Shown: positions 51,784-60,614 of the stretch, in pieces
Layout of the letters: each line of letters begins with the position of its first letter
Position numbering within the stretch: the stretch's first letter is position 1
DNA from: a marine group bacterium Sva0996 bin134
GTDB lineage: Bacteria > Actinomycetota > Acidimicrobiia > Acidimicrobiales > Bin134
DNA length: 64,000 bases
NCBI GenBank assembly: GCA_002239105.1
Contig: MPNQ01000001.1
Span: forward strand, 186,001 to 250,000
Direction: 5' to 3'
Program-made: the position numbers and the translations under genes
The notes under the pieces: generated by a model
Told to the model about the DNA's origin: nothing
The model's input: only the letters and a program-made list of their open reading frames with translations
Databases searched by the model: none

Positions 51784-54387
51784 AGCAGCGGCCTGGGTGG
51801 GCCACTTCCATTTGCTGATGCGGCCGGGGACCTCGAGGGCGGCTTCGAGGTCCTGAACCGCATCGTCGTTGAGGGCGGCCAAGTCTTCGTAGGTGACGAT
51901 GCCGTGGTCGGGCAGCGCTCGGGCCAAGGCGGGGTCGGTTCCCTTGATGCGGGTGAAGTCGTCGGGTCTCCTGGTTGTTTCTGGAGTGGGCCTCTCGGCA
52001 GGGGCTGGTGCTGGTGGCTCTGGCTCAGCTTCTGGAGCCGCTGATTCCTCCGGCTCAACTGCTTCGACGACTTCGGCGGGCGGCTCAGGTTCAGCCGCTG
52101 TCGGTGCCTCCACGACCGCCGCAGCCTGTGGTTCGGCCACCGCGACCGCCGCGGTTTGGGGAGCCGGGGTTCGGATGGTGAGCAGTTCAGATTGGCGGGT
52201 GGCCTCTTCGGCCGCATCGCGGTTTTCCAGCGCCTCTAGCAGGTGCATGGAGATGTCGCCCACCACCACATCGTCGTCGGCGCCCTCGGCCTTTATCCCG
52301 TCGTCGATCATGATGTAGCAGAACGGGCAGGCGGTGGCGATCCGGTCGGCTCCGGTGGCAAGCAGCTCCTGCGACCGCTCCACGTTCACCTGCTTGCCGA
52401 TGGTCTCCTCCATCCACATGCGGGCACCGCCGGCACCGCAGCACATCCCTTTGGTGCCGTTGCGTTCCGCCTCCACCACCTCGACGCCTCCCAGTGAACC
52501 CACCACCCGGCGGGGGGCCAGGTAAACGTCGTTGTGGCGGCCCAGGTAGCAGGAGTCGTGGTACACCACCCGCTCTTCGAGGCGGGCACCGGTCATATCG
52601 AGGCGTCCGTCGTCGATCAGCGCTTCTAGGAACTGGGTGTGGTGGACCACCTCATAATGCCCGCCAAGCTGGGGGTACTCGTTAGCCAAAGTGTTGAAGC
52701 AGTGGGGGCACTGAGTGACGATCTTCTTGACCCCCATCTCGTTGAGGGTCTCGATGTTCTGCATGGCCAGCATCTGGAAGATGTACTCATTGCCCGAGCG
52801 CCGCGCCGGGTCGCCGGTGCAGTTCTCAGCCGGCCCCAGGATGGAGAAGCTCACATCGGCTCGCTGGAGAAGCTTGGCCACTGCCCTGGTCACCTTGCGG
52901 TTCTTGTCGTCGAACGAGCCAGCACAGCCCACCCAATACAGATACTCCGACTCCAGCGGGTCACCTCCGTCGAGCACGGCGATGCCCTCGAACTCGGTGG
53001 CCCACGCCCCCCGGTCGCCCTGGGACATGCCCCACGGATTCCCTGAATTCTCCATCGACCGGTAGGCCTGGCCCAGCTCAGAGGGGAAGTCGGACTCCAT
53101 GAGCGACAGATAGCGACGCATGTCAAGGATCTTGTCCAGGATCTCGATGTTCACCGGGCAGATCTCGTCGCACGCCTTGCAGGAGGTGCACGCCCAGACT
53201 TCTTCGCCGGTGATCCGCTCGAACACCGAGTTGGCCTCCACCTTGATCTCCGGCACCGTGCCCAGCGGCGGGGTGGTGGCCGGCTCTCCGGTGGCGGCCA
53301 TGACCTCTCCGGTCTTGAGCACGATCTCCCGCGGGTCGAGGGGCTTGCCAGTGGCATGGGCCGGGCACACCGATGTGCACCGGCCGCACATGGTGCAGGC
53401 GTCGGTGTCCATCAGCTGCTTCCAGGTGAAGTCCTCTACGGTGGCCGCGCCGAACGACTCCAGGTCGGTCTCCATCAGGTTGGGCATCGGCTTCATGGCG
53501 CCTTTGGGCCGGTCCTTTTCCCGCAGGTACATGTTCAGCGGGGAGGTGACCATGTGGCGGAGCATGGTGATGGGCAGAAGCACCAAGAAGGCCACGAATG
53601 CGATCACATGGCCGGCCCACCAGAACTGGTGCCAGTGGTCGAGGCCCTCTAGACCTCTCATCTGGGTGGCCACCTGGTAGCCGATCACCGACCATTTCTC
53701 GAATTCGGGCACTCCGTGGTCGGCGATGCGAAACACCTCGGCGCCGAACCCGGTGACGCCGATGGCGAAGAACGTGCCCAAGATCACCGCGTGCTCAGGC
53801 CGCGACTTGATGCGGATGCGATAGGGGCGCAGCCGCCGGGGGCCGTAGCGGCGCACGATGGCCCACAACACACCGACCAAGAAGATGGCGCCAGCGATGT
53901 CGCCCACTGCGGAGTACACCTGGTACACCCGGCCGTGGAGGAACTTGGCCCCGTCGGGGAGCTGCTCATCGATCTCCAGGGTGGTGGTGACCCCCAGAAG
54001 GATGATGAACCCCACATAGATCATGGTGTGCATGACCCCGGCGCCGGGCTCCCGGAGCAGGGTGCGCATATACATGCCCCGCCGGAGGTCTTCCAAGCGG
54101 GTCTTGACGTTGGCCAGGGTGGTGCGGCGATTGTCGGGACCGCCCCGCTCCCAGTTCTTCACCCGCTTGGCGAATTCCCAGGAGGCCCATACCAAGAAGA
54201 TGGGGATGATGGTGTAGAAGGCCGCCTTCCAGCCATTGGGGATGTTCTCCCACGGGTGGCGGGTGATCTCCGCAGGATTCTTGAACTCAGTGATTGCCGA
54301 GGCGATGCCTGAGGCGATGGTGAAGGCGGCAAAGCCCAGCCCGAGGCCGAGGACGATGTGATAGGGACGCAGGCGCTTTGGGTCCAT
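51754..54387 (-). CDS. HdrD/GlpC-like Fe-S oxidoreductase with membrane and HhH domains
   Basis: This 877-residue protein has an N-terminal NarI/HdrE-like membrane part (about five helices, residues 1-290). A dicluster 4Fe-4S region (CTMCGRCTSVCP; CTSCKACDEICP, about 320-420) follows, then two CCG-type domains (GPAENCTGDP...CPHCFNTL; DSCYLGRH...MCCGAGGARMW...CPFCYIM). It resembles single-chain quinone-linked or heterodisulfide-reductase-like electron carriers. After an Ala/Pro/Glu-rich linker it ends in a helix-hairpin-helix domain (DDFTRIKGTDPALARALPDHGI), which is unusual on such an enzyme. The electron partners are unknown. Confidence 0.88.
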   Translation of the reverse strand: MDPKRLRPYHIVLGLGLGFAAFTIASGIASAITEFKNPAEITRHPWENIPNGWKAAFYTIIPIFLVWASWEFAKRVKNWERGGPDNRRTTLANVKTRLEDLRRGMYMRTLLREPGAGVMHTMIYVGFIILLGVTTTLEIDEQLPDGAKFLHGRVYQVYSAVGDIAGAIFLVGVLWAIVRRYGPRRLRPYRIRIKSRPEHAVILGTFFAIGVTGFGAEVFRIADHGVPEFEKWSVIGYQVATQMRGLEGLDHWHQFWWAGHVIAFVAFLVLLPITMLRHMVTSPLNMYLREKDRPKGAMKPMPNLMETDLESFGAATVEDFTWKQLMDTDACTMCGRCTSVCPAHATGKPLDPREIVLKTGEVMAATGEPATTPPLGTVPEIKVEANSVFERITGEEVWACTSCKACDEICPVNIEILDKILDMRRYLSLMESDFPSELGQAYRSMENSGNPWGMSQGDRGAWATEFEGIAVLDGGDPLESEYLYWVGCAGSFDDKNRKVTRAVAKLLQRADVSFSILGPAENCTGDPARRSGNEYIFQMLAMQNIETLNEMGVKKIVTQCPHCFNTLANEYPQLGGHYEVVHHTQFLEALIDDGRLDMTGARLEERVVYHDSCYLGRHNDVYLAPRRVVGSLGGVEVVEAERNGTKGMCCGAGGARMWMEETIGKQVNVERSQELLATGADRIATACPFCYIMIDDGIKAEGADDDVVVGDISMHLLEALENRDAAEEATRQSELLTIRTPAPQTAAVAVAEPQAAAVVEAPTAAEPEPPAEVVEAVEPEESAAPEAEPEPPAPAPAERPTPETTRRPDDFTRIKGTDPALARALPDHGIVTYEDLAALNDDAVQDLEAALEVPGRISKWKWPTQAAALIAEREESD

Positions 54388-54511
54388 GGCGACCCCAACC
54401 TAGCGGCCGACAACCGCCGGTCTGTACTCATACAGGGCATCCGCTGTCCTCCGGTTTCTGGTCAACAGGGGCATCAAGAGCGCTGGTGCATGGGTCCCGG
54501 CCTGCTTGAAA

Positions 54512-54538
54512 TTCACAGCGCAGAAACAATTGTGAAAC
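54512..54538 (+). promoter_or_regulatory. GlnR-like box upstream of amt
   Basis: TTCAC-N6-GAAAC-N6-GAAAC runs 54512-54538, 80 bp before the amt ATG, with 11-bp spacing. Actinobacterial GlnR boxes follow GTnAC-N6-GAAAC repeats, and amt is a classic GlnR target. The first and third half-sites each differ at one position. Confidence 0.5.
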
Positions 54539-54601
54539 CTGGCCTTCCTACCGTGTTGCCGATTGCGCCGGGGCCGCAGTGGCGCGGGTGCAGTGACGGC
54601 G

Positions 54602-54609
54602 AAGGAGGG
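54602..54609 (+). promoter_or_regulatory. Ribosome-binding site of amt
   Basis: AAGGAGGG lies 9 nt before the ATG at 54619. It is among the strongest Shine-Dalgarno matches in the window and rules out the longer in-frame extension to the left. Confidence 0.8.
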
Positions 54610-54618
54610 CCGGTACTA

Positions 54619-55983
54619 ATGAAAAGGAAATTCGGAATAGGGGCGCTGATAGCCGCCGGGACTGTGCTCTTAGGGGCTGTCCCGGCCATGGCCCAAGACG
54701 GCGGCGCCGAAGCGGTGCAAGTGGTGCTGGACAACCTTTGGGTGTTCATCGCCGGCATCTTGGTGTTCTTGATGCAGGCCGGGTTCGGCATGCTCGAGGC
54801 CGGGCTAACCAGGGCCAAGAACGTCGGCAACATCATGGCCAAGAACCTGGCCGACATGTGCATCGGCGCACTGGCCTTCTTCGCCTTCGGCTACGGCATC
54901 GCCTTCGGGACTGACGCCGGGTCGCTGATCGGCACCGATGGCTTCTTCTTGAGCGGCACGTTCACAACCTTCGGCGACGGTCTCAGCACCCCCACCTTCT
55001 TCTTCTTCCAGGTGGTGTTTGCGGCCACGGCGGTGACCATTGCCTCCGGGGCTATGGCCGAGCGGACCAAGTTCACCGCGTATTTGGTGTTCAGCTTCTT
55101 CATGACCGCGCTGATCTATCCGGTAGTGGTCCACTCCTTCTGGCACGGCGACGGGCTTCTCTCCGACCTGAAGATCGGCGACGCCAAATTCGGCGACTTT
55201 GCCGGCTCCACCATCGTCCACAGCACCGGCGGTTGGGCTGCCCTGATGGGGGCCATCTTCCTCGGGCCCCGCATCGGCAAGTACGACGAGAACGGCAACC
55301 CCAGGGCCATGCCCGGACACAACATCGCCTTTGTGGTACTCGGCGTGTTCATCCTGTGGTTCGGCTGGTTCGGCTTCAACCCCGGCTCAGAACTGGCAGC
55401 TGACGACTTTGTGATGCGGGCTGCGGTTACCACGCTGCTGGCCGCCGCCGCTGGCGGTGTGACCGCCGGGGCGATCATTTGGCGCAAGGCCGGTTCGCTC
55501 GATGTGGCCATGACTGCGAACGGAGTGTTGGCCGGCTTGGTGGGGATCACCGCCGGCACGGGCACCATGAACCCAATGGGGGCAGTGGTGACCGGTGCCA
55601 TTGCCGGGGCCATCGTGGTGTACTCGGTGCTGTTCTTCGACCGGATCCGCATCGACGACCCGGTGGGTGCCATCTCGGTCCACGGTGTTTGCGGCGTGTG
55701 GGGAACTCTGGCCGTCGGCCTGTTCTCCCGCTACGACGACGCTTTCGTGGGTCAGGACAACGCTGGCCTGTTCTACGGGGGCGGCATCGACCAGTTGGTG
55801 GTGCAGCTCATCGGAGTTGTGTTGGTCTTCGTGTGGGTGACAGTCACCACCGGGATCCTGTTCGCGGTCATGAAGAAGACCATGGGTATCCGGGTGTCTC
55901 GTGAAGAAGAGATCGGCGGTCTCGACCTTCACGAGCATGGAGTGCCCGGCTACGGCCCGGACACATCCATATCTGTGGGCTGA
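54619..55983 (+). CDS. amt: Ammonium transporter (Amt/MEP family)
   Basis: This protein has about 454 residues. A signal peptide (MKRKFGIGALIAAG..., cut near AMAQDGG) precedes eleven or so helices. Amt hallmarks include GAMAERTKF, HSTGGWAALMGA (pore His), WFGWFGFNPGS and SVHGVCGVWGTLAVG (second pore His). It conducts ammonium into the cell. No glnK follows, unlike many amtB operons. The GlnR-like box and strong ribosome-binding site suggest nitrogen-limitation control. It is convergent with gpmA. Confidence 0.95.
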   Translation: MKRKFGIGALIAAGTVLLGAVPAMAQDGGAEAVQVVLDNLWVFIAGILVFLMQAGFGMLEAGLTRAKNVGNIMAKNLADMCIGALAFFAFGYGIAFGTDAGSLIGTDGFFLSGTFTTFGDGLSTPTFFFFQVVFAATAVTIASGAMAERTKFTAYLVFSFFMTALIYPVVVHSFWHGDGLLSDLKIGDAKFGDFAGSTIVHSTGGWAALMGAIFLGPRIGKYDENGNPRAMPGHNIAFVVLGVFILWFGWFGFNPGSELAADDFVMRAAVTTLLAAAAGGVTAGAIIWRKAGSLDVAMTANGVLAGLVGITAGTGTMNPMGAVVTGAIAGAIVVYSVLFFDRIRIDDPVGAISVHGVCGVWGTLAVGLFSRYDDAFVGQDNAGLFYGGGIDQLVVQLIGVVLVFVWVTVTTGILFAVMKKTMGIRVSREEEIGGLDLHEHGVPGYGPDTSISVG

Positions 55984-56006
55984 TACTCCTACAGCTCAGC
56001 AGGCGC

Positions 56007-56765
56007 TCAGCCCGCTTGCTTGGCCACTGCCGCCGCGGCATCAGCCGCCGCGGCGGGGTCGAGTGAGCGGGCTAGCGTCGTCTTGGCCTCGACCGGCATC
56101 ATGTCTGGTCCCAGTTCATAGACCAGCGGCATGCCGGTGGGGATGTTCAGGGCGGCGATGGCGTCTTCGTCGATTTGGTCGAGGTGTTTGGCCAGGGCCC
56201 GCAGGCTGTTGCCGTGGGCCGAGACCAGCACTACCTGCCCGGCCCGCAGGTCGGGAATCACCGCGTCGTACCAGTAGGGCATCAGCCGCTCCACCACGTC
56301 GGCGAGGCACTCGCTATTGGGGATTTCCCCGGGTTGAAGGTGGGCGTAGCGGGGATCGCGGTTGGGATTCCAGGGGTTGTCATCGGCGATGGGTGGCGGA
56401 GGCGTGCGGTAGCCCCGGCGCCAGGCGTTGAGCTGCGCGTCGCCGTAGCGCTGTCGGGTCTCAGACTTGTCCAACCCGGTCAGGTCGCCGTAGTGGCGCT
56501 CGTTCAAACGCCAATCCTGCTTCATCGGCACCTCGGAGCGGCCCATCTCGGCGAGGGCCAACTCGGCGGTGCGGATGGCCCGGGTCTGAAGCGATGTGTG
56601 TACGACGTCGGGAGCGAGCCCGGCCTCGGCCAGCGCCTTCCCCCCAGCCCGGGCCTCGGCTTCGCCTCGTGGCGTCAGATCGCAGTCGTACCAGCCGGTG
56701 AACTGGTTGGAGGCATTCCACAGGCTTTGTCCGTGGCGGAGCAGAATCAGCAAGGCGGGGTCCAC
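56007..56765 (-). CDS. gpmA: 2,3-bisphosphoglycerate-dependent phosphoglycerate mutase
   Basis: This 252-residue protein carries the phospho-His motif [30 protein letters not shown] and the second catalytic His in [15 protein letters not shown]. It interconverts 3- and 2-phosphoglycerate in glycolysis and gluconeogenesis. A Lys/Ala-rich C-terminus ([15 protein letters not shown]) extends past the fold. It is divergent from dnaK; the gap carries the HAIR-like operator. Confidence 0.93.
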   Translation of the reverse strand: MDPALLILLRHGQSLWNASNQFTGWYDCDLTPRGEAEARAGGKALAEAGLAPDVVHTSLQTRAIRTAELALAEMGRSEVPMKQDWRLNERHYGDLTGLDKSETRQRYGDAQLNAWRRGYRTPPPPIADDNPWNPNRDPRYAHLQPGEIPNSECLADVVERLMPYWYDAVIPDLRAGQVVLVSAHGNSLRALAKHLDQIDEDAIAALNIPTGMPLVYELGPDMMPVEAKTTLARSLDPAAAADAAAAVAKQAG

Positions 56766-56789
56766 GCCAGCCAGCGTAGCGGCCTTAAC

Positions 56790-56810
56790 CCTAAGTGAAT
56801 GCCACTCAGG
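56790..56810 (+). promoter_or_regulatory. HAIR-like operator (HspR box) before dnaK
   Basis: CCTAAGT-N7-ACTCAGG spans 56790-56810 and resembles the HAIR consensus CTTGAGT-N7-ACTCAAG; the arms match each other at 6 of 7. It ends 2 nt before the candidate -35. HspR is encoded at the end of the same operon, so autoregulated heat-shock repression is expected. Confidence 0.6.
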
Positions 56811-56812
56811 TT

Positions 56813-56841
56813 TTGGGATGGGACGATTTCAGGGGTATCCT
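56813..56841 (+). promoter_or_regulatory. dnaK promoter (-35 TTGGGA, 17 nt, -10 TATCCT)
   Basis: TTGGGA at 56813-56818 and TATCCT at 56836-56841 are separated by 17 nt. The pair lies directly downstream of the HAIR-like element and about 50 nt before the dnaK ATG, with AAGGAG at 56877-56882 as ribosome-binding site. Confidence 0.45.
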
Positions 56842-56892
56842 GGAAGCCGTAAAACAATCCTCAAAACCAACCTGACAAGGAGTCAAAACGAT

Positions 56893-58749
56893 ATGGGAAA
56901 GGTTGTCGGCATCGATCTGGGCACCACCAATAGCGTGGTCGCAGTGCTCGAGGGTGGAGAGCCCACGGTCATCGCCAACGCAGAGGGGTCTCGGACCACA
57001 CCGTCGGTGGTGGCATTCTCCAAGGAAGGAGAGGTGCTGGTGGGCGAAGTGGCCAAGCGCCAGGCCATCACCAACCCCGAGCGCACTATCCGTTCAGTCA
57101 AGCGCCATGTGGGCACCGACTGGTCAGTGGGCATTGACGGCAAGGACTACAGCAGCCAGGAAATCTCGGCTCGCGTCCTCCAGAAGCTCAAGCGAGACGC
57201 TGAGACCTATCTGGGCACCGAGGTGAACGAAGCGGTGATCACCGTCCCGGCGTATTTCGACGACGCCCAGAGGACTGCTACCAAAGAGGCCGGAACTATC
57301 GCCGGGCTCGAGGTCTTGCGGATCATCAACGAGCCCACCGCGGCCGCTTTGGCCTACGGGCTCGACAAGGGTGACACCGACCAGACCATCTTGGTTTTCG
57401 ACTTGGGCGGGGGCACCTTCGACGTGTCCGTTCTGGAGATCGGTGATGGCGTGTTCGAGGTGAAGTCAACCAGTGGCGACACCGCCCTGGGCGGCGACGA
57501 CTGGGACGACCGGGTGATCGGCTGGCTGGTGGACTCGTTCCGCAACGACCACGGGGTGGACTTGAGCAAGGACAACATGGCTATGCAGCGGCTAAAGGAA
57601 GGTGCAGAGCGGGCCAAAGTCGAGTTGTCCCAAACCCAGAGCACCAATGTGAATCTGCCGTTTATCACCGCCACCGACGCCGGGCCGCTCCACATGGACT
57701 ATGAGCTGAGCCGGGCCAAGTTCCAAGATCTCACCAGCGATTTGCTGGACCGGTGTCGCAAGCCGTTTGAACAGGCCCTCTCCGATGCCAGCCTTTCGGC
57801 AGGCGATGTGGACCATGTGATCCTGGTGGGCGGCTCCACCCGGATGCCCGCGGTGGTTGACCTGGTGACTGGGATGACCGGCACTCTGCCCCATCAGGGG
57901 GTCAACCCCGACGAGGTGGTGTCGGTCGGTGCCGCAGTGCAGGCTGGCGTACTCAAGGGCGAGGTCAAAGACGTGCTGTTGTTGGACGTCACCCCGCTGT
58001 CGCTGGGAATCGAGACCAAAGGCGGCGTGATGACCCGGCTCATCGAGCGCAATACCACCATCCCCACCCGCCGCACCGAGGTGTTCACCACCGCCGACGA
58101 CAACCAGCCCACGGTGGAGATCCATGTGCTCCAGGGCGAGCGGGAGATGGCCGCGTACAACAAGACGCTGGGCAAGTTCCAGCTGGTTGACCTGCCGCCT
58201 GCGCCCCGGGGAGTACCCCAAATCGAGGTCACCTTTGATATCGATGCCAACGGCATCGTTCATGTGTCGGCCAAAGACCGGGCCACCGAAAAAGAGCAGT
58301 CCATAACCATCACCGGGCAGACTTCTCTGGACAAGAACACCATCGACCAGATGGTCTCTGATGCCGAGGCCCACGCCGCCGAGGATGCTCGCCGCCGGGA
58401 GGAGGCCGAGGCCCTCAACAACGCCGACAGCCTCGTGTACCAAGTGGAGAAGCTGCTGGCCGATGCCGGCGACTCCGTGGACGCCGGTAGCCGCTCCGAG
58501 GCTGAGGCCAAACTGGCCGAACTGAAGTCGGCCATCGACGAGAAGGACTTGGATCACATTCGCTCAGCCACTGAGGCGCTGTCGGCCATTAGCCAGCAGA
58601 TCGGCGCAGCCATGTACGAGCACGCTGCGTCGGCAGCCGGGGAAGCGCCGGGAGACTTCACCGTCGACGATTCTGAGGGTGCCTCGGCTGATGACGACGA
58701 CATTGTGGATGCCGAAATCGTCGAAGACGACGACGGAGATTCCCGGTGA
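56893..58749 (+). CDS. dnaK: Molecular chaperone DnaK (Hsp70)
   Basis: This protein has about 618 residues: phosphate-1 loop [37 protein letters not shown], and a substrate-binding domain with [14 protein letters not shown] and [10 protein letters not shown], ending in an acidic tail ([16 protein letters not shown]). It refolds client proteins with GrpE and DnaJ encoded next. ATG 56893 has AAGGAG 10 nt upstream. It is first in the dnaK-grpE-dnaJ-hspR operon. Confidence 0.97.
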   Translation: MGKVVGIDLGTTNSVVAVLEGGEPTVIANAEGSRTTPSVVAFSKEGEVLVGEVAKRQAITNPERTIRSVKRHVGTDWSVGIDGKDYSSQEISARVLQKLKRDAETYLGTEVNEAVITVPAYFDDAQRTATKEAGTIAGLEVLRIINEPTAAALAYGLDKGDTDQTILVFDLGGGTFDVSVLEIGDGVFEVKSTSGDTALGGDDWDDRVIGWLVDSFRNDHGVDLSKDNMAMQRLKEGAERAKVELSQTQSTNVNLPFITATDAGPLHMDYELSRAKFQDLTSDLLDRCRKPFEQALSDASLSAGDVDHVILVGGSTRMPAVVDLVTGMTGTLPHQGVNPDEVVSVGAAVQAGVLKGEVKDVLLLDVTPLSLGIETKGGVMTRLIERNTTIPTRRTEVFTTADDNQPTVEIHVLQGEREMAAYNKTLGKFQLVDLPPAPRGVPQIEVTFDIDANGIVHVSAKDRATEKEQSITITGQTSLDKNTIDQMVSDAEAHAAEDARRREEAEALNNADSLVYQVEKLLADAGDSVDAGSRSEAEAKLAELKSAIDEKDLDHIRSATEALSAISQQIGAAMYEHAASAAGEAPGDFTVDDSEGASADDDDIVDAEIVEDDDGDSR

Positions 58750-59306
58750 GCGAGGAGCCCGCGGCCAATCTGGCCAAAGAGGAACTGGACGACAACCAGG
58801 TTGAGGGTATTGCCAAGCCAGGAGTCGATGAGCTGGCCGAAGAGCAGGCCGAATCCGCTGGCGATGGAGACGCCGGTCCAGAGGAACCGCAGCCGTCAAT
58901 CGAAGAACTATTGACCCAGCGGGATGGCTACCTCAGCGACCTCCAGAGGGTGACGGCCGAATTCGCCAACTATCGGCGCAAGGCGGCCGAGCGCCAACAG
59001 GAGAATGTAACCGTGGCCGCGGCGGGCATAGTGCAGAAAATGCTGCCGGTGCTGGATGCCTGCGATGCCGCGGTGGCCCAGGGGGCCGAAGACGTCGTCC
59101 CTATAAGAGACGCTCTGTTCGGTGCTCTAGAGAAGGAGGGCCTGGCCAAACTGGACGATCCCGGCGCGCCGTTCGACCCCAACTGCCACGAAGCAGTGAT
59201 TCACGAGCCGGGTGAAGGGGAGGCGGTGATCGCCGAGGTGTTGCGGGCTGGCTACCAGTTGAACAGCCGGGTGTTGCGGCCCGCCATGGTGAAGGTCCGG
59301 GGGTAG
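58746..59306 (+). CDS. grpE: Nucleotide exchange factor GrpE
   Basis: This 186-residue protein has an acidic N-terminus, a coiled region ([32 protein letters not shown]) and the GrpE beta head ([42 protein letters not shown]). It accelerates ADP release from DnaK. GTG start overlaps the dnaK stop by 4 nt (GTGA). Confidence 0.95.
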   Translation: MSEEPAANLAKEELDDNQVEGIAKPGVDELAEEQAESAGDGDAGPEEPQPSIEELLTQRDGYLSDLQRVTAEFANYRRKAAERQQENVTVAAAGIVQKMLPVLDACDAAVAQGAEDVVPIRDALFGALEKEGLAKLDDPGAPFDPNCHEAVIHEPGEGEAVIAEVLRAGYQLNSRVLRPAMVKVRG

Positions 59307-59322
59307 GGGGTAGCTCGGAGTC

Positions 59323-60222
59323 ATGGACGTAAAGCGGGAATGGCTGGAGACCGACTACTACAAGGTGCTCGGTGTCTCTTCGTCCGCGTCCGACAAGGAG
59401 ATCACCAAGTCGTATCGCAAGCTGGCTCGCAACCTGCACCCCGATGCCAACCCGGGCGACACCAAGGCCGAGGAGCAGTTCAAGGAAGTGTCGGCGGCCT
59501 ACGACGTGCTGGGCGACGGCGAACGCCGGGCCCAGTACGACCAAGTGCGCCACATGGGGCCCATGAATTTCCAGGCTGGGCCGGGCGGCTTCACCATGGA
59601 AGGCGACATGGCCGACTTCGTCTCGACATTCATGGGCGGCGGCCGCTTCGGCCGCGGCGGCCATCCATTCAGCGGTCAGACCCGTCCGGTGCGGGGGCAC
59701 GATCTCAGTGCCCATCTGACCCTGGAATTCGACGAGGCCGTGCAAGGGGTGACCACCGATGTCCGGCTGAGCGGTGAGACCGCCCTAGCAGGCCGCTCCA
59801 TTTCGGTTCGGATTCCCGCCGGCGTGGCCAACGGCCAGAAAATCAAGTTGGCCGGCAAGGGGGAGCCAGGGGCAAATGGCGGCCCCCCCGGCGACTTGTA
59901 TGTGATGGTCGATGTCAAGGCCCACCCCGTGTTCGGTCGTCAGGGCAAGAACCTCACCGTCACCGTGACGGTTACGTTCGCCCAAGCCACGCTGGGGGCA
60001 GAGATCTCCGTGCCCACCTTCGAGGGCGACCCGGTGAAGCTGCGCCTGCCTCCCGGGAGCCAGCCCGACCAGGTTCTGCGGGTGCGAGGCCGGGGGGTGA
60101 AGACCGGCAAGGGCACCGGCGACCTGCTTGTGAAAGTAGCTCTGGAAGTGCCCACCGAATTGAACGACGAGCAGCGGCGTGCACTCGAAGCGTTCGACAA
60201 GTCGATGGAGGCGAGACCATGA
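59323..60222 (+). CDS. dnaJ: DnaJ-family co-chaperone without zinc-finger domain
   Basis: This 299-residue protein has a J domain (residues 8-72, HPD in ARNLHPDANPGD), a short Gly/Phe-rich link (GGGRFGRGGHPF) and two C-terminal beta domains (HLTLEFDEAVQGVTTDVRL; LPPGSQPDQVLRVRGRGV). The CxxCxGxG zinc domain of classical DnaJ is missing, as in CbpA-type proteins. It stimulates DnaK ATPase. The gene lies between grpE and hspR. Confidence 0.93.
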   Translation: MDVKREWLETDYYKVLGVSSSASDKEITKSYRKLARNLHPDANPGDTKAEEQFKEVSAAYDVLGDGERRAQYDQVRHMGPMNFQAGPGGFTMEGDMADFVSTFMGGGRFGRGGHPFSGQTRPVRGHDLSAHLTLEFDEAVQGVTTDVRLSGETALAGRSISVRIPAGVANGQKIKLAGKGEPGANGGPPGDLYVMVDVKAHPVFGRQGKNLTVTVTVTFAQATLGAEISVPTFEGDPVKLRLPPGSQPDQVLRVRGRGVKTGKGTGDLLVKVALEVPTELNDEQRRALEAFDKSMEARP

Positions 60223-60551
60223 TCGACCCCCGAGGCCGCGATCGGGCGGTGTATGTCATCTCGGTGGCTGCCGAGCTGGCCGGCATCCATCCCCAGACCC
60301 TGCGTATCTACGACCGCCGGGGTCTGGTCCAACCGGCCCGCACTGGCGGGGGGAGTCGGCGCTACAGCGACGCCGACATCGAAAAGCTCCGCCGGGTGCA
60401 CGAGCTCACCAGTGAGGGCATGAACCTCGACGGCGTGGTACGGGTGCTGGCCCTTGAGGCCGAGGTCGCTCGGCTCAAGGCCCAAGTGGCGAGCCTTGCC
60501 CGGGAGCTTGAGTCGAAGCGGGCCGACATAGTTTTGTATCGCAGGAGTTAG
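60219..60551 (+). CDS. hspR: Heat-shock repressor HspR (MerR family)
   Basis: This 110-residue MerR-type HTH reads YVISVAAELAGIHPQTLRIYDRRGLVQPARTGGGSRRYSDADIEKLRRV, then a short coiled coil (LALEAEVARLKAQVASLARELESK). It overlaps dnaJ by 4 nt (ATGA). HspR represses the dnaK operon with DnaK as co-repressor and binds HAIR sites, one of which precedes dnaK here. Confidence 0.94.
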   Translation: MIDPRGRDRAVYVISVAAELAGIHPQTLRIYDRRGLVQPARTGGGSRRYSDADIEKLRRVHELTSEGMNLDGVVRVLALEAEVARLKAQVASLARELESKRADIVLYRRS

Positions 60552-60614
60552 GTCGAAGAAGTTAACCCGCAACTAGTACAGTCCGACTCTGGCACTTCTG
60601 AGTTTGCCGCTTCA

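Noticed and set aside
59323-60222. Reading the DnaJ gene as a damaged classical DnaJ lacking its zinc domain
   Set aside because: The C-terminal domains are contiguous and intact; zinc-free CbpA-type DnaJ proteins are normal.
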